The notes beneath the pieces were generated by a model. That model worked only from the letters and a program-made list of their open reading frames with translations, did no database searches and was not told the origin of the DNA. The position numbers and the translations under genes are program-made. A stretch of DNA of 64,000 nt from an uncultured Acetobacteroides sp. (lineage in GTDB: Bacteria > Bacteroidota > Bacteroidia > Bacteroidales > ZOR0009): the NCBI RefSeq assembly GCF_963678165.1, contig NZ_OY782755.1, positions 1,984,001 through 2,048,000 of the forward strand, given 5' to 3'. Within the stretch, counting starts at the first letter, position 1. Each line of letters starts with the position of its first letter. Positions 16,533-24,840 of this stretch are shown here, piece after piece.

Positions 16533-17069
16533 ATGAGGCTATTCGTAAGGGCAAGGCATTGGATGCTATTCCTGCTGCTGATTACACCTTCGCTTATATG
16601 CGAAATGCTACCGCTTACCGAGCTCGACTATAAATTCTCTAAGACTATAGTACAGTCTGTTTCCTTATTGGTGATATCCTTATGGTGCTATAGCGTAACT
16701 TCTTTCCTTAGAGGATATCTCGGTAAGGTTGGCTTGAAGCAGAAACGTATTATGGATTCGGTATTGGGCATTTTGCTGCTATTCTTACTCTTTTACCCGT
16801 TAAGCCGCTTATACGATACCGAGGTTGAGGCAGTATTGCCTTCGTGGGTCCTTGTTGGCTTTCAGGTTTTGCTGATAGCGCTATTCCTAGCAATGGTTTT
16901 CTACGGAGCAAGAGCGTTGGTAGCGTTAAGAAAAAAGGGTTGCGAAAATATCTTCGACATACTGTCGGAGATGCTCAACATTATATGGTTCCCCATTGGC
17001 ATTTGGTGGATGCAGAATAGGGTTAACCGCTACTATAGCGAGATAAGCGAAAAGCAGCAGGTTGACTAA
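16533..17069 (+). CDS. integral membrane protein, unknown
   Basis: A 178-aa protein starting at ATG 16533; a longer TTG-initiated frame adds ten unsupported residues. There are about four membrane segments (roughly 8-26, 40-58, 78-96, 105-128), with positively charged stretches 'LKQKR' and 'LRKKG' between them. A C-terminal amphipathic part contains 'IIWFPIGIWWMQNRVNRYY'. The pattern 'PIGIWWMQ-x-R-x-N' is seen at the end of several Bacteroidota DUF membrane proteins, but I cannot name the family. The next gene, also a membrane protein, starts 133 nt downstream. Confidence 0.7.
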   Translation: MRLFVRARHWMLFLLLITPSLICEMLPLTELDYKFSKTIVQSVSLLVISLWCYSVTSFLRGYLGKVGLKQKRIMDSVLGILLLFLLFYPLSRLYDTEVEAVLPSWVLVGFQVLLIALFLAMVFYGARALVALRKKGCENIFDILSEMLNIIWFPIGIWWMQNRVNRYYSEISEKQQVD

Positions 17070-17202
17070 TCGATTAGTTGTGGCTGTTGTATGTAGTATT
17101 TGCCGATGTTGTAACGGCTATGTTCCGATGTGTGGCAATCGAACTATTCAAATACAGGGCGCTAATCGTATTGAACGTTACTATTTATATTTAATATAGG
17201 GT

Positions 17203-17637
17203 ATGAGGAACAATTTTTTGACGCAAAACGGCAAAGTACACTTTTTAGATAGCCATATCGATATTTGCTATGGCAAAAGAGATGTTGTAATGCATGTTAC
17301 CCTGATTGTAATTTATTCTATTTGGGGATCAACGAAGCTGATGGATTACCTCGATAAGGGAAAGCCTCTCGATTTAGTGTTAGGGATTATGGTATTGGCT
17401 ACTGCTGTTGCTTTTCTTTTTCGTGTTTTTGTTCAAATGCGAAATAGGAGTATCCCTTACGATACAATAAAGCAAGTTGTGATTAAGCGGCAACAGTATT
17501 TTAGAAGGATAAAGCTCCGAGTTGAGCTAGACCGTTCGTTAGGCAGGACTGTTTACTTCGATTTGAACGAGTACACCCTAGAAGACATTAAAGCTAATCT
17601 CTTAGAGAAGGGAGTCCCTGTTACTATTAAGGAGTAG
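17203..17637 (+). CDS. membrane protein with a C-terminal PH-like cytoplasmic domain, unknown
   Basis: A 144-aa protein. Two membrane helices (about 28-44 and 57-77) are followed by a soluble part of about 65 residues opening 'IPYDTIKQVVIKRQQYFRRIKLRVEL' and containing 'YFDLNEYTLEDIKANLLEKG'. A double helix then a beta-rich segment with a terminal helix resembles small bacterial PH-like membrane proteins. This assignment is tentative. No signal peptide. A weak AT-rich promoter region precedes it. Confidence 0.65.
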   Translation: MRNNFLTQNGKVHFLDSHIDICYGKRDVVMHVTLIVIYSIWGSTKLMDYLDKGKPLDLVLGIMVLATAVAFLFRVFVQMRNRSIPYDTIKQVVIKRQQYFRRIKLRVELDRSLGRTVYFDLNEYTLEDIKANLLEKGVPVTIKE

Positions 17638-17877
17638 GTCGGGGAATGGTACTTCGGCATTCTCCCAATTCGACTTTGCAGCAACCTATACCGATGTGCC
17701 ATGCCGCAATTGGCAAAACCCTCTCTGCTAGAAAGCCATAAAAGCAGTTATTCCTTGGTATCCCCTTGCTTAGTTTCGTTTCCCAGCTGCTTTTGCCTGC
17801 CATCTTGTAGCGCCATTCCTATTTGCTTATACATCTATTATCGCTTATTTTGCATAATATCTTAACCCTTTAAGCAT

Positions 17878-19218
17878 ATGAATGAGCAGCACCAGCATAC
17901 GGGCAATGGTACGCTTAAGCGCGATTTAGGTCTTTGGGCAGCCACCGCCATCGTTATCGGGAACATGATAGGTTCGGGCATATTTACAGCTCCCCAGTCG
18001 CTAGCGGCAACATCGAATCCCACATCGTCGATTATTGCTTGGTTAATCACCTCTGTTGGATCGCTATTCCTTGCGCTTGTCTTCGCAAAGCTCGGAGCCC
18101 TTTACCCACGCTCGGGAGGTCCTATCGTTTACACCCGACTTGCCTACGGAGAGTTTGCTGCCTTTCTCATTGCTTGGACTTTCTGGATCGGAATGTGGGT
18201 AGGTAACGCCGCAATCATTACGGCTGTTGTCCGATACCTTACCATCTTCTTCCCTGTTTTAGGAGCTAACGGGCTACTGGCATTTGTGGTCTCCTCTTCC
18301 ATCCTATGGCTCTTCACGCTGATCAACCTAAAGGGCGTAAAGGAGGCAGGCTTTGTGGGAATCGTTACTACCGTTGCCAAGATTAGCGTTCTGATTGTTG
18401 TTATCGCGGTAGCCTTCTGGGGATTCAACTTCGACTTCTTCCAAACGTTATCTTCCTCTAAGCTTAGCGGGTTTGGCTCCATCCCCGTTGCGGTAGCCAT
18501 CACCCTTTGGTCGTACATCGGGCTCGAGAGCGCATCGGTTACGGGGGGCGAGATAAAGAACCCGGCAAGAAACATCCGGCTCAGCACCATTCTTGGATTC
18601 TCCATCACCGCCATCATCTACATCCTCACCAGCTTTGCCGCCATGGGGGCTATGCCTCAAGGCGAGCTGGCCAACTCGACTGCCCCCATGTCCGATATCA
18701 TCAACCGCATCACCGGAGGAACCTGGGGCGGATGGTTTATGGCGTTGGGCGTGATTGTTGCTGCCGGGGGCGCAACTTCGGGATGGATACTCACCACCGC
18801 GCGAAGCTCGTTTGCCGCCGGAGAAGAAAAGCTCTTTCCCTCATTCTTCGCGAGGGTGCACAAGCGCTTCTCTACGCCTTCGGTATCGCTCATCGTTTCG
18901 GGCGTATTGGCCAACGTGCTGCTCAGCCTTAACTACGTGCTCTCGCTTACCGAAGCGTTCAACTTTATGATTCTACTGGCCACGCTCGCCTTTCTACCCG
19001 CCTACAGCTTTAGCGCTGCGGCTCAAATCCTGCTTACCAATACTGAGGAGAAATCGTGGCGAAGGCTCCTGAAGGCTTCCATTATCCCGGCCTTAGCCTT
19101 TATCTACTGCGTATACACCACCTATGCCGCCGGCGCCGAGGTTGCCATGTACACCTTTATCCTGATGCTGCTGGGCATTCCTGTTTTTGTTGTGATGCGA
19201 TTGCAGAATAGGCGGTAG
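17878..19218 (+). CDS. APC-superfamily amino-acid transporter (LAT/SteT-like)
   Basis: A 446-aa membrane protein with 12 predicted helices. The first helix has 'VIGNMIGSGIFTAPQSLA' (unwound GSGIF substrate motif). 'KLGALYPRSGGPIVYTRLAYGEF' follows, then 'LWSYIGLESASVTGGEIKNPARNI' in helix 6, both typical of the L-type/Ser-Thr exchanger branch. It is shorter than the CAT-type permease at 1094 and not a close paralogue of it. Predicted role: uptake or antiport of neutral amino acids; substrate not determined. Monocistronic. A 21-nt repeat array begins 191 nt after the stop. Confidence 0.9.
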   Translation: MNEQHQHTGNGTLKRDLGLWAATAIVIGNMIGSGIFTAPQSLAATSNPTSSIIAWLITSVGSLFLALVFAKLGALYPRSGGPIVYTRLAYGEFAAFLIAWTFWIGMWVGNAAIITAVVRYLTIFFPVLGANGLLAFVVSSSILWLFTLINLKGVKEAGFVGIVTTVAKISVLIVVIAVAFWGFNFDFFQTLSSSKLSGFGSIPVAVAITLWSYIGLESASVTGGEIKNPARNIRLSTILGFSITAIIYILTSFAAMGAMPQGELANSTAPMSDIINRITGGTWGGWFMALGVIVAAGGATSGWILTTARSSFAAGEEKLFPSFFARVHKRFSTPSVSLIVSGVLANVLLSLNYVLSLTEAFNFMILLATLAFLPAYSFSAAAQILLTNTEEKSWRRLLKASIIPALAFIYCVYTTYAAGAEVAMYTFILMLLGIPVFVVMRLQNRR

Positions 19219-19409
19219 CTGAGCCTGTTCCTAATGCTGGTTGACTAATTGGTATCCGCTATTCTTTATTGTCATACCGCTGGCGCTAAGTGTTCGATGG
19301 GTATATACGGCTATGTGGGCTGGTATATTGTCGAGGCTCTATGCAGGGCAGTGTTGGCTGTCATCCGTACGAATATTGTTGCTGCATTTTTCGGTTAAGC
19401 CGCGACGAA

Positions 19410-19661
19410 TATTGTATTTGTCATGACAATTACTGTATTTGTTGAAGCAGATACTGTATTCGTTAAAGCAAATACTGTATTCGTTAAAGCAAATACTGTA
19501 TTTGTTGAAGCAAATGCTGTATTCGTTAAAGCAAATGCTCTATTTGTTGAAGCATATGCTGTATTTGTTGAAGCATATGCTGTATTCGTTGAAGCAAATG
19601 CTGTATTCGTTGAAACAAATACTGTATTCGTTACAACATTTGCTGTATTTGCTTCAACTTT
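19410..19661. repeat. 21-nt tandem array B (12 units, TGTATTYGTT core)
   Basis: Twelve contiguous 21-nt units with no indel, consensus T(A/G)C-TGTATT(C/T)GTT-(A/G)AAGCAAA. The end units are the most degenerate; a further unit-like stretch (TGCTGCATTTTTCGG..., from about 19380) lies upstream out of phase by 9 nt. The array sits between the permease and clpP genes, both rightward. One frame stays open for 128 codons (19423-19809), encoding a V-F-V-(E/K)-A-N/Y-(T/A) heptad. A second frame is open for 82. Open frames follow automatically from a stop-free 21-nt unit, so no gene is called. Confidence 0.95.
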
Positions 19662-20052
19662 TTCGAATGCAGCAGCCTTCCTCTTAGTAAAGGTGGTGGC
19701 GCAGATGGCGTATAGAGGAGGTTCATTAGCCAGCAGTCGTCAAATGATGATCCATGCTGTTGGTTTCTTGCAAATTATTTCTACCTTAGTACGTAATCAT
19801 ATAGGCTAAACATATATGCAACCTTTGCTTGCACTAGGTTGAAGTTCTTGCCCAATATCGATGCTGCGATTCGCGAGTTATTCCCTTGTCTGCTTACGAA
19901 TGGGGAGTCCTTCTACAGCGTATAGAGCGTTTCGATGGCATCTGCTGGTGGTTTCTGCTTTATGGGGCTTCGGCAGCAGGCAGTAGGCCGCTAGTGATAG
20001 GAATGAAGCGTTAGCCTATGCGCAGCTGGTTATCATAAAAACAACGAATACT
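19662..20052. other. intergenic upstream of clpP-like gene
   Basis: About 390 nt after array B. No gene, hairpin or promoter box was recognised with confidence. Confidence 0.4.
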
Positions 20053-20610
20053 ATGGAAAACAACGTAAAGCTTCAGGACATTATTGACGCCAAGATGCTG
20101 GACGAGCGAAAGGTGTTCCTTTGGGGACAAATTGACGACGACTCGGCAAAGCAGGTTATCGAGCGGTTGCTCTACCTCGAGATGCTGGCTCCCAACAAGG
20201 AGATTCAGCTGATCATTAACAGCCCTGGTGGCTACGTAACCTCGGGTTTTGCCATCTACGACACCATCAAAAGCATCTCCAGCCCCGTTTCTACCGTATG
20301 CACCGGGTTGGCGGCTTCCATGGCCTCCATCATTCTTTCGGTGGGCGCTAAGGGGCGTCGTTTTGTGCTGCCCAATGCACGTGTGATGATCCACCAGCCA
20401 AGCGGAGGCGCGGGCGGACCTGCTATCGACATCGAGATACAGATGGAGGAGATCCTGAAAACGAAAAGGCTGGGAGCCGAAATCCTTGCAGCCAACTGCG
20501 GAAAGACCGTGGAGCAGGTGGAGAAGGATTTCAACCGCGACTACTGGATGTCGGCCGAGGAATCGGTTGCCTACGGTATCGTCGATGGTAAGCTCGACAA
20601 GCTGCAGTAG
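20053..20610 (+). CDS. clpP: ClpP-family serine protease
   Basis: A 185-aa protein with the complete ClpP catalytic triad: Ser89 in 'GLAASMAS', His114 in 'MIHQPSGG', Asp163 in 'NRDYWMSAEE'. Structural motifs 'INSPGGYVTSG' and 'KTVEQVEKDFNRD' are also present. Length is slightly short for ClpP (about 195-220), because the N-terminal propeptide or axial-loop region is reduced ('MENNVKLQDIIDAKM'). It forms a ring peptidase that needs a Clp/Hsp100 unfoldase. No clpX, clpC or tig is adjacent, so this may be a second, stand-alone paralogue; only the rest of the genome can tell. Confidence 0.93.
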   Translation: MENNVKLQDIIDAKMLDERKVFLWGQIDDDSAKQVIERLLYLEMLAPNKEIQLIINSPGGYVTSGFAIYDTIKSISSPVSTVCTGLAASMASIILSVGAKGRRFVLPNARVMIHQPSGGAGGPAIDIEIQMEEILKTKRLGAEILAANCGKTVEQVEKDFNRDYWMSAEESVAYGIVDGKLDKLQ

Positions 20611-20627
20611 CATCTTGCCGCATACGT

Positions 20628-20669
20628 AAGCCCTACCGCTGCCGGCTATGCGCTGCTGGCGGAGGGCTT
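20628..20669 (+). terminator. terminator of clpP
   Basis: AAGCCCTACCGC pairs with GCGGAGGGCTT (one mismatch or bulge) across an 18-nt loop, followed by TGCTATAT. Located 18 nt after the stop. Confidence 0.5.
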
Positions 20670-20699
20670 TGCTATATCCTACCTATTAAATATCGAAAT

Positions 20700-21242
20700 A
20701 TGAAGCATTGTATTGTAAAATCTGGTCTGCTTCTGGCATTGCTCACCTGCCTGCTTAGCGTAGCGGGCTACCCGCAGGCGGTAAGGGTTAGCGCCGATAG
20801 CCTCACCGCTTGCATATCGAGCTACATCGGAAAGAAAGTCGAAGTAGAGGGCGTCGTTGCCCACATGTGCGGCGTCGATGGCCGAAAGATGAAGATACAA
20901 TCGGCTACTGGTGCCGAGGTTGAGGTTATTGCCAACGAGCAGCTGGGCTCCTTCGACTTTAGCCTTAACAAAAAGCGCGTGCGCGTTTGGGGTACTGTTA
21001 AGGAAGCTCGTATTGATGGTGCCTTTGCCGATAGGATGGAGCGCGATCAGGCGCTGCTCTGCAGCATCGACAGTAATCCGTGCAAGGATTCGGCTTGGGT
21101 CGAAAGGCAAAGGAGGAATGGTACAGCTACAGATCATTCGAGGCAGAGCATTGCCAAGCTGCGCGAGCGCATTGCCGCATCGGGCCGTGGCTACCTCTCC
21201 ATTACCATTGTGGTTGCCGATAGGGTAGAGGTGGTAGAGTAA
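20700..21242 (+). CDS. exported OB-fold-like protein, unknown
   Basis: A 180-aa protein with a signal peptide ('LLLALLTCLLSVAGYPQA', cleavage near 25). The mature start 'SYIGKKVEVEGVVAHMCGVDGRKMKI' followed by '...KKRVRVWGTVKEARID' looks like the beta strands of an OB-fold ('V-x-V-x-G-x-V' and 'V-x-V-x-G-x-V-x-x-x'). The C-terminal part is charged and helical and ends 'ITIVVADRVEVVE'. A decayed copy of exactly this ending occurs at 22608-22649, so the family has been duplicated here. Two or more cysteines could form disulfides. Role unknown. Confidence 0.7.
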   Translation: MKHCIVKSGLLLALLTCLLSVAGYPQAVRVSADSLTACISSYIGKKVEVEGVVAHMCGVDGRKMKIQSATGAEVEVIANEQLGSFDFSLNKKRVRVWGTVKEARIDGAFADRMERDQALLCSIDSNPCKDSAWVERQRRNGTATDHSRQSIAKLRERIAASGRGYLSITIVVADRVEVVE

Positions 21243-21357
21243 AAGGCTGAACGCGTAAGGGAATTAGCCGAAGGCTTCGCTCGTAATGGCGAGCCTGCTT
21301 GGTTGAATTACGGAAGGGAGCACCATTTTCGGTGTCCGCTAATCTATTTTGTACGGT

Positions 21358-22338
21358 ATGAGATTAAGCATAGTAAAGCTGACTGTTATTTTTTGCCTCC
21401 TTCTATTTTTGGCGGCTGCCCACGAACGGCAACAGCACCTGGGCATCGATAGTACGACGAGGATGTTCTACGATTCGTTTAGGAGAATGCTAGAGCCAGC
21501 GCAGCTACAGGCTAACGAATGCCAAAGCCACATCGATTTCCCTTGGGAGAAGCTTCGAAGTTACAGCGCAAGTAGCCGTAGGGCAGCGCTCGATACGGTT
21601 GTTGCCCGTTGCCGATGCGAAAGGGTCGACGACAAGCTGGTACTCACCTCCTCCTTTCCTGCAGGCGTCGATGCCGATGAGCAGCTCTTCTCGATGAGTA
21701 TTGCCCGCTACAGGCTGACTAACGAAAAGGGAGAGGCCGTTAAGCTTAAGCCCAGCGTTTGCACTACCGGCTTTGGCTACGAGCCTGCCTACCCCTTCAG
21801 GGGCGATGAAAGCGGCAGCACGGATGCTAATGGCGCAAGTAGGGTTACCGTAAGCGCTTCGACACTGCTAGAAGGTACTCCGGCAAATGTATCCGGCGCC
21901 CTGTCGGTTAGCTGTAAGCTGGCTACCGCATTCGACTACGTGAGGCTTACCCGTCAGCATGTTGGGAAGAATATTCGTTTAGGGAGCACAACGTTGCGGT
22001 TGCTATCGATGGATAAGGTAAGCGCCGTTGTAAAGGTGGTGTCGGGCAGGGGCGATTTCGACTACCTTATAACCCGCTCCAACAATTTGCCCTACCGTAA
22101 CGGTATAACCTCGAGCATTAAGCTTGCGCAGCAGGACTACGACTATCTCGTCTCGGTTAAGGATTTTACGCTCGAGGCTTTTGCCCCTTACTTTCAAAAG
22201 AATAGGGAACGGCTTCTTCGCAAGGATTCGGTAAAGGAGCTGACGGTAATAAAGAGCGAGGGCGAAATCGTAAACCTTTACCTCTACAAGGTAAGCACGA
22301 GCATCGAGCAGGTTTTTGTGCTGCCGATTAGCGCATAA
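21358..22338 (+). CDS. exported protein, paralogue of the 24841 gene, unknown function
   Basis: A 326-aa protein with an N-terminal hydrophobic leader; ATG 21358 gives 'MRLSIVKLTVIFCLLLFLAAA'. The ORF can start 9 nt earlier. It shares a block of strong similarity with the product at 24841-25821: 'VGKNIRLGSTTLRLLS' versus 'VGKEIRLGEVTLRLLS', 'AQQDYDYLVS' versus 'AQQDYDFLSQ', and 'NLYLYK' near the end. The mature protein looks beta-rich with a C-terminal strand. No known domain was recognised. It is the middle member of a group of small exported proteins (20.7-25.8 kb). Confidence 0.7.
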   Translation: MRLSIVKLTVIFCLLLFLAAAHERQQHLGIDSTTRMFYDSFRRMLEPAQLQANECQSHIDFPWEKLRSYSASSRRAALDTVVARCRCERVDDKLVLTSSFPAGVDADEQLFSMSIARYRLTNEKGEAVKLKPSVCTTGFGYEPAYPFRGDESGSTDANGASRVTVSASTLLEGTPANVSGALSVSCKLATAFDYVRLTRQHVGKNIRLGSTTLRLLSMDKVSAVVKVVSGRGDFDYLITRSNNLPYRNGITSSIKLAQQDYDYLVSVKDFTLEAFAPYFQKNRERLLRKDSVKELTVIKSEGEIVNLYLYKVSTSIEQVFVLPISA

Positions 22339-22512
22339 GCCGCCGCAAAACCTATTCGGGGCAGACTCGATAGGATGTTGCGCTTGGGTTGCTTACCCAG
22401 CCCCGCCTGCCAAACCTTAACGCAGGGGAGCAATATCACAAACCACCTGAGCAGCGCAGGTTACGCTGCGGCTAAATGAAATGTAAACAACAACCAATCT
22501 ATTCTTCTGCTG

Positions 22513-22592
22513 ATAAACGCAATCGCGTTACTCCTTGCGGATGATCTTGCTTCGGCATTCGAGGCAAAAGGTAGACGTTTGTGCTCATCGGG
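22513..22592 (+). pseudogene. relic: 5' end of a copy of the 24025 outer-membrane gene
   Basis: About 77% identical over 70 nt to the first codons of the gene at 24025. The start is ATA instead of ATG, and frame changes follow. Its upstream leader (22458-22512) also matches the leader of that gene ('CAGGTTACGCTGC', 'AACCAATCTAT'). Similarity stops at about 22592. Confidence 0.7.
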
Positions 22593-22607
22593 TAGTGACG
22601 ATGCTTT

Positions 22608-22649
22608 ATTGCTTTTGTGGTTGTCGATAGAGCAGAGGTGGTCAACTAG
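22608..22649 (+). pseudogene. relic: 3' end of a copy of the 20700 gene
   Basis: Translates as I-A-F-V-V-V-D-R-A-E-V-V-N-stop; the intact gene ends I-T-I-V-V-A-D-R-V-E-V-V-E-stop. It follows directly behind the other relic, so the two decayed pieces are now fused with everything between them lost. Confidence 0.6.
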
Positions 22650-23072
22650 ATTGCTTCAATAGCTGTTAGGTGCGATTCTTTCCTAAGCAGTATACGCTCT
22701 ACTGAAGGGATTACTCCTGATTCATAGTTTTTGCCAATTCGGCTGTTATATCAAATTATCTCAAGCATTGATAGTGCCAATATTTAGCTATGCCTTTTTT
22801 AGGCATGGCTAATTTGGTTGCATAGAAGCATAGACCTTCTATGCTCATCTATTGTTGCGGCTATCGCTGTTGTTTGATGTTATTCTACAAGGGTATTGTC
22901 CCAATGGGGTTCTCTTAGCGACCTAAATTAAAATTCAATTAGGGTGTATTCTTTATGGTAAAGCATAGCATTATGCCTTTATGCCGCATCTGCTGTAGGA
23001 ATTAAGGGGCGTAAGACTATTTGCGGAATTAACAAGGGGTGATTCTGTTTTAATGAAGGTTAAGTATTGTTT
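22650..23072. other. intergenic with two adjacent hairpins
   Basis: No gene. TAGCTATGCC/GGCATGGCTA (22789-22817, loop TTTTTTA) is followed at once by GCATAGAAG/CTTCTATGC (22821-22843). They form a small hairpin pair of unknown use, possibly another degenerate terminator or mobile-element end. Confidence 0.45.
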
Positions 23073-23080
23073 TATATTTG
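23073..23080 (+). promoter_or_regulatory. -7 promoter element of the 23196 lipoprotein gene
   Basis: TATATTTG matches TAnnTTTG exactly. No convincing TTG lies at the right distance upstream. The leader would be about 110 nt. Confidence 0.4.
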
Positions 23081-23195
23081 CTATATTTAACAAGTTAAAC
23101 CTGCTGATTCTGACGGATGGTGTGAATAGTTGCTGGATTTTGGCAGCGTAACCAACGGTGGCATCAATATTCTATTTCATAAAAACCTTTTTAGT

Positions 23196-23855
23196 ATGAA
23201 AAACATCTTAGCTGTATTTGGACTTTTGCTACTCGCAGCAAGCTGCGGGAATAAAGAGACAATCTACTTCGATAAGCCACAGCCCGAGAATGTTAGCGAT
23301 CTGGATGGAATACCTTCTTCGTATATCGGTAGATATATCGGCAAAGACTCTTCTGTTTTAAGTATCGATAAAAGGTTAATTGTAAAGCAATCTGTAAAAG
23401 TGTGGGCTATTAGCAAGAACGAAATTGATACTTCTGAGGTTGTCTTTCTAAATGGGAATGTTGTTTTAGATAAAAAGAGAAATGAAAAGTATCGTACAAG
23501 GGTAACCAAGGATTCTATTTACCTATATGAAAATGTAAGGGACACGCTTTTTTCTTTAGACGATGGAAGTGTCATACGTAAGTATAAAAGGGTTTTAGTT
23601 TTGAATGAGAAGCATTCGGATGATCTTTGGAACGTTAAACTGCTAAAGCTTCGAGGAGGAGTTTTAAGAGTAATGGACATCGAGTCGAAGAAGATCTTTA
23701 ATCGGCTCGCTGCAGAGTTGGATAACGAGGTTGTTAGAGATTCTGCTCAGAAGGATACCTTAAAGATGATACTAAAACCCACAAAGAAGCAGTTTAAGAA
23801 GATATTAAAGCTGGAGGATTCGCTGACAAAGAGTGAGTATAGAAAGGTAAGGTAG
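23196..23855 (+). CDS. lipoprotein of unknown function
   Basis: A 219-aa protein. The start at ATG 23196 yields a clean lipoprotein signal ('MKNILAVFGLLLLAASC', lipidated Cys17); the longer frame begins with TTG and would bury it. The mature protein is rich in Lys, Val and Asp and has no recognised domain. Repeated 'K-x-S-x-x-x-Y' and 'D-T-L' phrases suggest beta strands. The C-terminus is a charged helix ('KPTKKQFKKILKLEDSLTKSE'). It has its own -7 box and a composition more AT-rich than neighbouring genes. Confidence 0.72.
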   Translation: MKNILAVFGLLLLAASCGNKETIYFDKPQPENVSDLDGIPSSYIGRYIGKDSSVLSIDKRLIVKQSVKVWAISKNEIDTSEVVFLNGNVVLDKKRNEKYRTRVTKDSIYLYENVRDTLFSLDDGSVIRKYKRVLVLNEKHSDDLWNVKLLKLRGGVLRVMDIESKKIFNRLAAELDNEVVRDSAQKDTLKMILKPTKKQFKKILKLEDSLTKSEYRKVR

Positions 23856-23901
23856 CGGATTTATCTCAATTATTTCGGATAGATCGTTAAGGTTGTTGAT
23901 G

Positions 23902-23909
23902 TATATTTG
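23902..23909 (+). promoter_or_regulatory. -7 promoter element of the 24025 gene
   Basis: TATATTTG, exact TAnnTTTG. The transcribed leader of about 110 nt contains the 'CAGGTTACGCTGC' word also found before the relic at 22513. Confidence 0.4.
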
Positions 23910-24024
23910 CAAGCCTTTTTGCTAAACCTGCTGCAGAATAGGAGTAGGGATAAATCTCCTGCGCGAATCAGGTTACGCTGCAACAAAGTAAAATATACAC
24001 AATAACCAATCTATCTTTCTATTT

Positions 24025-24723
24025 ATGAAAAGAATCGCACTGATCCTTGCCGTTGCTCTTGCCTTGGCATTTGAGGCAAATGCTGGACGTGTTACCTCAT
24101 CGGAGTGCATAAGTGTTCCATCGTCCGACACCTTAATCCATAAAGCCGATAGCGAGCAAGCAAGCGGCTTGGCCCATATAAGCAACGACACCACCTTCTC
24201 CGAAAAGCATCAAGATGCCACCCGTAAAAACGAAGGCTACACGAGCTTGGCCATGACGCGCGAGGCTTTTTCCGTAGGCTTTGGTCTTGGGATGGACTAT
24301 GGCGGAATCGGAAGCAGCATCTCCTATTATTTTGCCCCCGATATTGCCCTATTCTTTGCAGGTGGATATGCTTTAGCCGACTTTGGCTATAATGTCGGGG
24401 CGAAGTTTCGGGTTACGTCAGGAGCCAAACCCGCTAAGGTCGTTCCCTATTTGCTTGGCATGTACGGCTATAATGCCGTGGTGCAGGTGAATAATAAAGC
24501 GGAGTATAGCAAGATCTTCTATGGGGTAACCTTTGGTGTAGGCATCGACTTCAAACCTTTTCGCACTGGTAGCGGATATTGGACGTTTGGCCTTTTAGTT
24601 CCTATTCGAGACTCGAAAGTTGATAGCTACATCGATGAACTTAAAAACGAGCATGGTGTAACGTTCGACAACGATCTTTTTCCTGTAGGATTCTCAGTTG
24701 GATACCGATTTGTTCTGGAGTAA
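24025..24723 (+). CDS. outer-membrane beta-barrel protein
   Basis: A 232-aa protein with a signal peptide ('LILAVALALAFEANA', cleavage near 20). A disordered stretch of about 50 residues is followed by an eight-strand-like barrel pattern with alternating aromatic residues ('FSVGFGLGMDYGGIGSSISYYF', 'YGVTFGVGIDFKPF', 'FPVGFSVGYRFVLE'). It ends in a typical outer-membrane terminal strand. This resembles porin-like or OmpW/OmpA-barrel small proteins of Bacteroidota. Ligand or role unknown. A decayed duplicate of its 5' end lies 1.5 kb upstream. Confidence 0.75.
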   Translation: MKRIALILAVALALAFEANAGRVTSSECISVPSSDTLIHKADSEQASGLAHISNDTTFSEKHQDATRKNEGYTSLAMTREAFSVGFGLGMDYGGIGSSISYYFAPDIALFFAGGYALADFGYNVGAKFRVTSGAKPAKVVPYLLGMYGYNAVVQVNNKAEYSKIFYGVTFGVGIDFKPFRTGSGYWTFGLLVPIRDSKVDSYIDELKNEHGVTFDNDLFPVGFSVGYRFVLE

Positions 24724-24840
24724 AGCCTGTAGGTGATCTCTATTAGAATGACGGTAGTCTTTGCTTGTATCTAGTTGGATGCGAATAAAAAAAGTTGTTA
24801 TTTTGATTCTAATATTTTTAAATCGAATAAAACGTTTCGC

